Made by a program: the position numbers and the translations under genes. From NCBI GenBank assembly GCA_030039165.1, contig JASHQM010000030.1, forward strand, positions 1 through 38,096: DNA of 38,096 bases, written 5' to 3'. Shown one piece after another: positions 32,643 through 38,096 of this stretch. Each line of letters opens with the position of its first letter. Positions within the stretch are counted from its first letter, which is position 1. This DNA comes from Candidatus Sulfotelmatobacter sp. (lineage in GTDB: Bacteria > Acidobacteriota > Terriglobia > Terriglobales > Acidobacteriaceae). Under the pieces are notes generated by a model that did not search any database, was not told where the DNA came from, and saw only the letters and a list, made by a program, of their open reading frames with translations.

Positions 32643-32673
32643 GCGCGTCTTGTGTTGCCACAGAGTGACGCGC
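32643..32673 (+). repeat. Hairpin after the lipoprotein gene
   Basis: GCGCGTC (32643-32649) pairs with GACGCGC (32667-32673); TGTG/CACA pairs inside around TTGC. It starts directly after the stop codon, as a 3' hairpin would, but no T run follows. Confidence 0.4.
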
Positions 32674-32770
32674 CTACGCATTCTTGCTGATTCTTCATCG
32701 GGGCCCTTCAAGATAAAGTACCGCGTTCATGAAACGCCGATAAACCATCCAGACGTCTCGGGAGGGGCTT

Positions 32771-33484
32771 TTGCCCAGACAGCCAGACCCTCAGCTCGAA
32801 CAGCGTATCCTCGATGCCGCCTGCCGGTTGTGGGCGCAAGGAGGGGAAAAATCGCTCACCATGCGCGGTGTCGCCCACGCGGCCGGGACGACTACGCCGA
32901 CGGTCTACGAGCGCTACCACGACCGTGAGGATATTCTCTCCGCCGTACGCATGCGAACGCGCCTGGAGTTGTTCGGCGCCCTCAAGCGTACAGGTTCTCT
33001 TGATCAAGCCTGTGAGTGCTATCTGGAGTTCGCACTCAAGCACCCTCACGCCTACGAGATGCTCTTCGACGACTTTGCCCAGCCGCCGTCTCTGCACGAG
33101 CCGTGGCCCTCATTTAATCTGTTGCGCCAGCGACTGACCGAGCGTCTGGGAGGGCGTCCGCGCCGTCACACGCGGCTTATGCTCTCGCTGTGGTCATTGA
33201 TGCACGGTACGGCGATGCTCCTCATCCGTGGAGGCGTCTCCGGCCCACTGCGCACGCAGATGTTTTATTCCTGCATGGACGCACTCGAGGCTGTGGTCGC
33301 CCACTCTGCACGGACCAAGGGCAAGGCATGTTCCGGTCCCAGGTGGCCGGCAGGCTTAATTCTGGGAGAAGAGGAAGACAGCAAGGTGGGCGCCTCGAAG
33401 CCTGGCTCGCGCAGAAACTCTGCCGTCCGAAATACTCGAGAATTGAGACGAGAGCGTTCATCTGCGGCGAGATCGCGGCCCTAA
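32771..33484 (+). CDS. TetR-family transcriptional regulator
   Basis: A 237-aa regulator with an N-terminal TetR helix-turn-helix (about 8-55: LEQRILDAACRLWAQGGEKSLTMRGVAHAAGTTTPTVYERYHDREDIL) and a helical ligand domain to about 180. The last 55 residues (KGKACSGPRWPAGL, then GSRRNSAVRNTRELRRERSSAARSRP) are basic, low in hydrophobics and unlike TetR ends, so the true protein may end earlier or the gene may have drifted. The start codon is TTG at 32771, decided by GGGAGGGG 4 bp upstream and the lack of any ATG before the HTH. Target unknown; GCGTT-N5-AACGC at 32723-32737 upstream could be an operator. Confidence 0.82.
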   Translation: MPRQPDPQLEQRILDAACRLWAQGGEKSLTMRGVAHAAGTTTPTVYERYHDREDILSAVRMRTRLELFGALKRTGSLDQACECYLEFALKHPHAYEMLFDDFAQPPSLHEPWPSFNLLRQRLTERLGGRPRRHTRLMLSLWSLMHGTAMLLIRGGVSGPLRTQMFYSCMDALEAVVAHSARTKGKACSGPRWPAGLILGEEEDSKVGASKPGSRRNSAVRNTRELRRERSSAARSRP

Positions 33485-33514
33485 ATCCCCCTGCACCCCT
33501 GATCGCTGCACGGG

Positions 33515-34216
33515 CTAGCGCGGCCCGCTGGTCTGGGCTTTTATCCTGGCGATTGCCTTCTCGGCTTCGGGGGCATCGTGGCCATGGGGCAGAATGTTCA
33601 GATAGTTCTGGTATTCGACCAGGGCATCGTCCAGGATCCCCAGCTTTTCCAGACACACAGCGAGACGGAGGGTGGCAACCGCGTCATTCTCTTTGTAGCG
33701 TAGCGCTTCGCGATAGCGGTCTTCGGCGGCACGATAGTTTCTACGCCTGAAATAAAAGTCACCGACCTCGACATTTTTCGCAGCTTTGTGTGGATCCCAG
33801 GTGTGAAACTCGCTCACGCCATTATCCAATGACTTCGCTTCAGCGTCCGCCACAGCTTCCGAACTGTTGGGATGCGTCTTGGCGTCATTCGCTGGAGGGC
33901 TCAAGTCAACCTGCGAATCTTTGCTTGAACTATCTCCCACGGCGGAACCTAATTCCGCGGCGCTTACCCGATCCGAACGCGGAGGAGGCATGTTCGGCGG
34001 CGGCATGTTTCTGGGTGAGGAATCGTTGGAATTGGCTGGGGAGGTCGGAGCAGATTGAGGCGACTCGGGTTTATCGCGCTGGTCAGAGCTGGCGTGCCCT
34101 GAAGATGCGCTATCCGCAGGTGGCGCTGAAGGGGTTGATGGCGCCGGTTGCTGCTGCAGTGCCCATACCGGGACGCTCAAAGCCAGCAAAAGACAGAACC
34201 AAAGTCCGAATCTCAT
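33515..34216 (-). CDS. Exported TPR-like protein with Pro/Ser-rich linker
   Basis: A 233-aa exported protein. Signal peptide MRFGLWFCLLLALSVPVWA, then a long low-complexity Pro/Ser/Asp linker (about 22-120, including MPPPNMPPP), then TPR-like helices (about 140-225: AAKNVEVGDFYFRRRNYRAAEDRYREALRYKENDAVATLRLAVCLEKLGILDDALVEYQNYLNILP). About two to three TPR units are visible. It probably binds other envelope proteins. No ribosome site is clear at 34216. It lies downstream of the OmpA-like lipoprotein gene, which has its own terminator, so transcription is separate. Confidence 0.78.
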   Translation of the reverse strand: MRFGLWFCLLLALSVPVWALQQQPAPSTPSAPPADSASSGHASSDQRDKPESPQSAPTSPANSNDSSPRNMPPPNMPPPRSDRVSAAELGSAVGDSSSKDSQVDLSPPANDAKTHPNSSEAVADAEAKSLDNGVSEFHTWDPHKAAKNVEVGDFYFRRRNYRAAEDRYREALRYKENDAVATLRLAVCLEKLGILDDALVEYQNYLNILPHGHDAPEAEKAIARIKAQTSGPR

Positions 34217-34302
34217 GTGCTTATATTTTAGCTCTATCGCCGCTGGGATAATGCGTAACCATCCCTGGCGCTAAGAGCGAAGCTTCCATTGAGCTGTACA
34301 GC

Positions 34303-34334
34303 AAAAAAAGGCCGCTCAAGGTTTTGAGCGGCCT
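34303..34334 (-). terminator. Intrinsic terminator of the OmpA-like lipoprotein gene
   Basis: On the minus strand AGGCCGCTCAA (34334-34324), a 4-nt loop and TTGAGCGGCCT (34319-34309), followed by a run of T (34308-34303). An 11-bp perfect stem plus U run: a textbook intrinsic terminator, 48 bp after the stop codon at 34382. Confidence 0.92.
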
Positions 34335-34381
34335 GGTTTGGCGAATTCCCTCGGGGGAGGGAGGGGCAAAATTTCGAGCCG

Positions 34382-35122
34382 TTACATCGAGGAGGGATTG
34401 CTCTGTCCCGCTGCCGGCGGCGTCGACGGCTGATTCGTATCGCCCACGGTGTTGGTCATCAAGCGAACGTCTACGCGGCGGTTATCGGCGCGCCCCTGTT
34501 TCGTCTTGTTCGACTCCAGCGGCTTGTCCTTACCCAGCCCGATCACATATATCTTGTGCGCGGGCACGTTATATTTCGAGGCGAGGTATTGAATCACCGA
34601 ATTGGCGCGCCGCTCGCTCAACCCATAGTTATAATCGGCGGGGCCTACGGAATCGGTGCTGCCTTCCAGCGCGATGATGTAACCCTTGGTGCTGGCGATG
34701 TTGCCCCCCAGTTGGTCGAGCGCCTGTTTCGCCTGGGGCGTCAGATTATCTTTGTCGAAGCCGAACTTTACCGACGTTTCCGCTACCGCATGGTAGTTGT
34801 CGAGATTCGCGACCGTATTGCTCAACACGGTCACGCGGCCGTTGGCTGCATCGGCCGTCTGCTGCGCGGAGGCAGCCGACTGACTGGCGGCCTGCGCCTT
34901 TTGCTCGACATCGGCCGTCTTGGCGTTCACAGCCTGAAGACCGGCTTGCACACGGGCATCGACGTCTTTGATGTCCTTGCTGTTCTTCGCCGTCATGTCA
35001 TCGAGTTCGTTGGTCTTGTTGATCAGCGGCGTGGTCTGGTTCTTGACATAGTTTTTGCTGGCGCAGCCAACGGTGGCTGCCATGCTGACTGCGAGAAGAA
35101 TGGTTAACGAAGCGCGGGTCAT
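34382..35122 (-). CDS. OmpA-family lipoprotein (Pal/OmpA C-terminal domain)
   Basis: A 246-aa outer-membrane lipoprotein. Lipobox ATVGC with Cys20, then an Ala-rich coiled coil (about 30-105: NQTTPLINKTNELDDMTAKNSKDIKDVDARVQAGLQAVNAKTADVEQKAQAASQSAASAQQTADAANGRV) resembling Lpp, then an OmpA-like peptidoglycan-binding domain (about 110-225: KFGFDKDNLTPQAKQALDQL, IALEGSTDSVGPADYNYGLSERRANSVIQYL, IGLGKDKPLESNKTKQGRADNRRVDVRL). The Asp and Arg that hold meso-diaminopimelate (STDS and ERRA, then ADNRRV) are present. It likely tethers the outer membrane to the wall. AAGGAG lies 11 bp before the ATG, and a strong terminator follows. It is the type of gene that is highly expressed. Confidence 0.93.
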   Translation of the reverse strand: MTRASLTILLAVSMAATVGCASKNYVKNQTTPLINKTNELDDMTAKNSKDIKDVDARVQAGLQAVNAKTADVEQKAQAASQSAASAQQTADAANGRVTVLSNTVANLDNYHAVAETSVKFGFDKDNLTPQAKQALDQLGGNIASTKGYIIALEGSTDSVGPADYNYGLSERRANSVIQYLASKYNVPAHKIYVIGLGKDKPLESNKTKQGRADNRRVDVRLMTNTVGDTNQPSTPPAAGQSNPSSM

Positions 35123-35588
35123 AGGCGTACAAGCTCCTTCTTTATTCGTCTCGGGCGGGGTTGGGATTCGATCCCCGCCGCAACAATACTATTACGAAGT
35201 CTGGGAAGATAACGTGGTGCTTCCAACTCCCGTCGTACTTTTGCACGGCACATGCCAGTTTCCCATACAGGAAATTACCCATACGAAGTATATACTTTTC
35301 AATAGCTTGGAGCCAGAGTGTCAAGATTCCCCCTAACTTGGCCCGCCTCCAGGCACGCAAACCCCACATAAAGAATGGAAATTTTATACGATTCGCCGCA
35401 GCTAGTATTCCTCGATGAGGATTAAACCCACGCGGCTGAGCTGTGCACGCGACCTGCGCATCAAATGCTGGTAAGCCGGGTTCCGACGAAAGTTCGTCAC
35501 TCTGCCGAGGGGTCGGCAGTCCGCGCGGATTCTCACGATTCGCCCGACAAATTAACAGCGATTTAATGCAACAGTTTTGGTATGTCGC
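35123..35588. other. 466-bp gap: OmpA-like leader and hairpin cluster
   Basis: On the minus strand the OmpA-like leader holds a hairpin GGCGGGG-N12-CCCCGCC (35154-35179), a -35-like TTGAAA (35302-35297) with a weak -10 GGTAAT (35279-35274), and a 12-bp palindrome AAGTATATACTT (35286-35297) in the spacer. Farther along are GACGAA-AG-TTCGTC (35485-35498) and CTGCCGA-GGGG-TCGGCAG (35502-35519), with CGCGG and CCGCG flanking at about 35432 and 35521 as a possible closing stem. The last cluster may be a structured RNA; no known family was matched. Confidence 0.35.
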
Positions 35589-35909
35589 ATGCTCCGCAAG
35601 CGCTTCCTGCTAGCGCGCCCATGGCGCGCGCTTCAAAAGAGGATCGTGCTCAGTCACTGTGCCAACTCGCAATGTGCCAAGCCGTTTCTCAGGCTCGGTC
35701 AAGGGAGGCTTTTCCTGGTGGAAGCAGCTCCCGTTCTACAGCCGACCGAGTCGGGGTCTCCTTTGCAACGGCAACCGCCACGCCGCATCGAGCGCTTTTG
35801 GCTGTGTGATCGCTGTGCTCAGGTTTCAACTCTGGTTTTCGACCGGCAGAAGGGAATCGTTCTGGTCCCTTTGGCATCGCTGGCGCAGAAAAAAGAACCA
35901 GCCTCCTAG
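35589..35909 (+). CDS. Small zinc-ribbon-like protein
   Basis: A 106-aa protein with Cys24 and Cys29 (HCANSQCAKPF) and Cys73, Cys76 (FWLCDRCAQVS), the four ligands of a zinc ribbon, plus a conserved middle (LRLGQGRLFLVEA, then RRIERFWLCDRCA, STLVFDRQKGIVLVPL). I know similar small proteins in acidobacteria and infer a lineage family, perhaps a nucleic-acid or regulatory partner. The start is uncertain: an in-frame TTG at 35577 is also possible and no clear ribosome site precedes the ATG at 35589. The gene stands alone between the OmpA-like gene and the iclR-type gene, with which it converges. Confidence 0.65.
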   Translation: MLRKRFLLARPWRALQKRIVLSHCANSQCAKPFLRLGQGRLFLVEAAPVLQPTESGSPLQRQPPRRIERFWLCDRCAQVSTLVFDRQKGIVLVPLASLAQKKEPAS

Positions 35910-35928
35910 GATTCATGCTCGTCGAATT

Positions 35929-36756
35929 TCAGAGATTCGACTGCCTGCCCACACGGCGGTGGGGCGAGCGATATCCCATGCCCATCGATATATGCCGGGC
36001 TGCATCTTTCAGAGACTCCAGAATCCGCGGCATCGCTTGAGGAGAGACTTGCTGCGTAGGGCCGCTTAGCCCCACACTGGCGATGATCTCGCCACGCTCA
36101 TCGAAGATTGGCGCGGCCACGCACCGTGCTCCAAGATTATTTTCTTCATCATCCACGGCGAAACCCTGGGCACGTACTTTTTCGAGTTCTTTGAGCAGCC
36201 GTGGCAGGCTCGTGATGGTCTTAGGCGTGCGGCGCTCCATGCCTGCCTTTTTTACAATCTGCTCCAGCTCTTCGTGCGGAATGTACGCCACGATCGCTTT
36301 GCCTACGCTCGTCGCGTGCACACGCATGCGGCGTCCCACCCATGTATCCATGCGGATAAAGCCCTCAGGCTCGACTTTTTCTACGTAAACCGCCTCTGCG
36401 CCGTCCAATACCGCCAGATGGCAGGTCAGGCCCGTGTGCTGCATCAGCCGGCGCATGACCGGCAAGGCAACGGTGCGAATGTCGAGTCCGCCTAACGCGC
36501 CGCGACTCAGGCTCAAGATCTTCAACCCTACGCGGTATTTTGCCGACTCGCCATCGCGGGTTAAATAGCCGTGGGTTTCCAGGGTGCGCAGGATGTAACT
36601 GGCCGAACTCTTCGGAATACCGAGCTTGCGGCTGATCTCGGCATTGCTCAGTCCTTCGGACGTGTGCGCTACTGCCTCCAGCATGGCCAGCGCCCGCTCC
36701 ACCGCCGCGGAAGGCGAGTCCGGCGAAAGCTTGCGGATTGCAAGTCCAGCGCTCAT
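35929..36756 (-). CDS. IclR-family transcriptional regulator
   Basis: A 275-aa regulator. The N-terminal winged HTH (about 17-78: AAVERALAMLEAVAHTSEGLSNAEISRKLGIPKSSASYILRTLETHGYLTRDGESAKYRVGLKIL) and the C-terminal ligand domain (about 95-255: LMQHTGLTCHLAVLDGAEAVYVEKVEPE, RMRVHATSVGKAIVAYIPHEELEQIV, QGFAVDDEENNLGARCVAAPIFDERGEIIASVGLSGP) are intact. It diverges from aceA (isocitrate lyase), as E. coli iclR is tied to aceBAK. The shared region carries one operator over its own -10 and two beyond the aceA promoter, so it probably controls both itself and aceA. The ligand (glyoxylate, pyruvate or another acid) is unknown. Confidence 0.93.
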   Translation of the reverse strand: MSAGLAIRKLSPDSPSAAVERALAMLEAVAHTSEGLSNAEISRKLGIPKSSASYILRTLETHGYLTRDGESAKYRVGLKILSLSRGALGGLDIRTVALPVMRRLMQHTGLTCHLAVLDGAEAVYVEKVEPEGFIRMDTWVGRRMRVHATSVGKAIVAYIPHEELEQIVKKAGMERRTPKTITSLPRLLKELEKVRAQGFAVDDEENNLGARCVAAPIFDERGEIIASVGLSGPTQQVSPQAMPRILESLKDAARHISMGMGYRSPHRRVGRQSNL

Positions 36757-36792
36757 CGGGAGAACCCCTAAGCGTACAGGAAAATGAATGTA

Positions 36793-36810
36793 TGTTCATA
36801 ATACTGAACA
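36793..36810. promoter_or_regulatory. Operator 1, in the iclR-type/aceA region
   Basis: TGTTCA-TAATAC-TGAACA, a perfect dyad with 6-bp arms. It overlaps the predicted -10 of the regulator gene (36803-36798) and lies just upstream of the aceA -35. Candidate autoregulatory site. Confidence 0.75.
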
Positions 36811-36826
36811 CAAGCATTGACTGCAA
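36798..36826 (-). promoter_or_regulatory. Promoter of the IclR-type gene
   Basis: Minus strand TTGCAG (36826-36821), 17-bp spacer, TATTAT (36803-36798). The -10 sits inside operator 1. Confidence 0.6.
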
Positions 36827-36845
36827 GTTGGGCTGGGCATAAGCT
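36817..36845 (+). promoter_or_regulatory. aceA promoter
   Basis: TTGACT (36817-36822), 17-bp spacer, TAAGCT (36840-36845). The start, near 36852, falls directly before operators 2 and 3, a position where a bound repressor would block transcription. Confidence 0.65.
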
Positions 36846-36852
36846 GCGCGGA

Positions 36853-36890
36853 TATCCAATATGGTGAATAACTGTTCACCATATTGAATA
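36853..36890. promoter_or_regulatory. Operators 2 and 3 in a 30-bp dyad, start of aceA leader
   Basis: CAATATGGTGAA (36857-36868), six bases, TTCACCATATTG (36875-36886): perfect 12-bp arms. Reading outward, each side contains a copy of the operator-1 half pattern: TGTTCACCATATTGAATA at 36873-36890 matches operator 1 at 14 of 18 positions, and TATTCACCATATTGGATA, read from 36870 back to 36853, matches the 36873 copy at 16 of 18. This suggests two regulator dimers side by side. Confidence 0.75.
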
Positions 36891-36923
36891 GCACTACAGA
36901 GAACGAGCCAAGGAGAAAGCCGC

Positions 36924-38096
36924 ATGGCAGCCAACAACGGAAACCACAAGATGAATCAGAATCAGTTCCCACTCGGCCGCGAAGAGGAAGTTTCTGAGCG
37001 GGCCTTGGCCCAGGATTGCTTGAACCGCGACTGGAAGACCAATCCACGATGGAAAGGAATTGAGCGTCCGTACTCGGCTGAAGATGTGTTGCGACTGCGG
37101 GGCTCGATTCACATCGAGCACACTCTGGCCCGCATGGGCGCGGAGCGATTGTGGAATCTGTTGCAGAGCGAGAACTACGTGAACGCCCTGGGAGCGGTCA
37201 CCGGCAATCAGGCGGTGCAGCAGGTGCAGGCCGGATTGAAGGCCATCTACGTGAGTGGGTGGCAAGTCGCAGCCGACGCCAACAATGCGGGCCAGATGTA
37301 TCCGGATCAAAGTTTATATCCCGCCGATAGCGTTCCCAATCTCTGCCGCCGCATCAACAGTGCACTCCAACGCGCCGACCAGCTTCACCACGCGGAAGGC
37401 AAAGTCGCGCCGGGTGATACTTGGTTCGCTCCGCTCGTAGCCGACGCGGAAGCCGGATTCGGGGGAACTCTGAACGCGTTCGAGCTGATGAAGGGAATGA
37501 TCGAAGCCGGCGCGGCCTGCGTTCACTTCGAAGATCAGCTTTCCTCGGCAAAGAAATGCGGACACCTTGGCGGCAAGGTTCTGGTTCCGACTGCCGAAGC
37601 CATGCAAAAACTGATCGCTGCCCGCCTGGCCGCGGACGTGATGGGTGTTCCCACGCTCGTTATGGCACGCACCGACGCCGACAGCGCGACGCTTCTCACC
37701 AGCGACATCGACGCGCGCGACCGCCAGTTCTGTACCGGCGAACGCACCGGCGAAGGATTTTTCCGTATTCGCGGAGGAATCGAATCAGCCATAGCTCGCG
37801 GTCTGGCCTACGCGCCATACTCCGATCTGATCTGGTGCGAAACCTCACACCCCGATCTTGAAGAGGCACGCCAGTTTGCCGATGCCATTCACGCACAATA
37901 TCCAGGGAAGATGCTGGCCTACAATTGCTCGCCCAGCTTCAACTGGCGCAAGAAGCTGGACGAGGCCACTATCGCGCGCTTCCAGCCCGAACTCGCACGC
38001 ATGGGATACAAATTCCAGTTTGTGACGTTGGCCGGCTTCCACGCGCTGAACCTGAGCATGTTCGAGCTGGCCCGCGGATACAAGCTGGCCGGCATG
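36924..38096 (+). CDS. aceA: Isocitrate lyase AceA, partial at the right edge
   Basis: The first enzyme of the glyoxylate shunt, splitting isocitrate to glyoxylate and succinate. The first 391 codons are in the window and run off the end without a stop; E. coli AceA is about 434 aa, so some 40 residues are missing. The text is clearly Ace[44 protein letters not shown], the catalytic loop KKCGH with Cys212 (residues 210-214), [54 protein letters not shown], and [19 protein letters not shown] lies 8 bp before the ATG. It diverges from the IclR-type gene over 167 bp with shared operators. With phaC at the other end, acetyl-CoA can go to storage or anaplerosis. Confidence 0.97.
   Translation, partial: MAANNGNHKMNQNQFPLGREEEVSERALAQDCLNRDWKTNPRWKGIERPYSAEDVLRLRGSIHIEHTLARMGAERLWNLLQSENYVNALGAVTGNQAVQQVQAGLKAIYVSGWQVAADANNAGQMYPDQSLYPADSVPNLCRRINSALQRADQLHHAEGKVAPGDTWFAPLVADAEAGFGGTLNAFELMKGMIEAGAACVHFEDQLSSAKKCGHLGGKVLVPTAEAMQKLIAARLAADVMGVPTLVMARTDADSATLLTSDIDARDRQFCTGERTGEGFFRIRGGIESAIARGLAYAPYSDLIWCETSHPDLEEARQFADAIHAQYPGKMLAYNCSPSFNWRKKLDEATIARFQPELARMGYKFQFVTLAGFHALNLSMFELARGYKLAGM

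Noticed and set aside
35154..35179. GGGATTCGATCCC-containing hairpin resembling a tRNA T-arm.
   Set aside because: The loop and stem do not fit a 5-bp T-stem with TTCRANN, and no acceptor, D or anticodon arm is found.
35319..35324. A perfect TTGACA upstream of the OmpA-like gene on the minus strand.
   Set aside because: No -10-like hexamer occurs at 15-19 bp; AT-rich sequence is present only at about 24 bp.
35465..35485. On the minus strand GAACCCGGCTTACC resembles the 3' end of RNase P RNA.
   Set aside because: The conserved upstream parts of RNase P RNA (the GAGGAAAGTCCGGGC region and others) are absent from the 400 bp that would have to hold them, and a zinc-ribbon-like gene occupies that space. 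Probably chance, or a short relic.
1..38096. CRISPR arrays, IS elements, phage genes, att sites or a toxin-antitoxin/defence island.
   Set aside because: I found no regularly spaced direct repeats, transposase or integrase motifs, or defence-type domains; the content reads as ordinary chromosome.

Overview
This window looks like a chromosomal segment of a Gram-negative heterotroph, most likely an acidobacterium (class Terriglobia or a relative). That placement is an inference. It rests on moderately high GC, the style of several lineage-type proteins (a four-cysteine 64-aa protein, a zinc-ribbon/PilZ protein, a di-heme oxidoreductase, many short exported coiled-coil or TPR proteins) and outer-membrane proteins such as an OmpA-type lipoprotein. 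There is no rRNA, no tRNA, no insertion sequence, no phage and no CRISPR array.

Layout. 1-5.5 kb is a carbon-storage island: a PdxI-like aldo/keto reductase, then phaC, a very short phaE and a phasin on the minus strand, phaR diverging from the phasin, a 63-aa ORF, and an SDR reductase. A 17-bp dyad of the PhaR type (CTGC-N3-GCAG core) lies at the start site of the phasin promoter, inside the phaR promoter, and again, with one arm mismatch, at the start site of the SDR promoter. The SDR therefore looks like a PhaR-regulon member and a possible acetoacetyl-CoA reductase. 5.5-10 kb is transport and sugar metabolism: an APC permease, a sodium:solute symporter, a cupin and a BadF/GlcNAc-kinase-type ATPase. 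10.2-14.8 kb holds a minus-strand series: a 56-aa exported peptide, a 7-TM protein, a DUF58 protein, a transglutaminase-like protein and a phosphoglycolate-phosphatase-like HAD.

15-22.9 kb is on the plus strand: a fused E1 alpha/beta 2-oxoacid dehydrogenase, an exported charged protein, a CNBD/thioredoxin-reductase-like flavoprotein without the CxxC, a large TPR lipoprotein and a coupled 4-Cys small protein. 22.9-24.4 kb (minus) has an MlaF-type ATPase and MobA. 24.4-31.3 kb (plus) has the Zn-ribbon/PilZ protein, a di-heme oxidoreductase with a structured leader, a TonB-C-domain protein, a short GT2-like protein, prepilin peptidase, a PAS protein with a degenerate HisKA, and a coiled-coil exported protein. 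31.3-35.1 kb has DinB-like, lipoprotein, TetR, TPR and OmpA genes. The right end is an iclR-type regulator diverging from isocitrate lyase (aceA, cut by the window edge). The shared promoter region holds three related operator copies, placed to control both genes.

Read together, the two ends concern the same carbon economy: PHA storage at the left and the glyoxylate shunt at the right, each with its own regulator and visible operators. Nothing here proves a wholly new system. The most testable new points are the PhaR regulon layout, the iclR/aceA operator triplet, the mini-PhaE, the CxxC-less CNBD flavoprotein, the PAS/pseudo-HisKA protein beside the prepilin peptidase, and several small genes.
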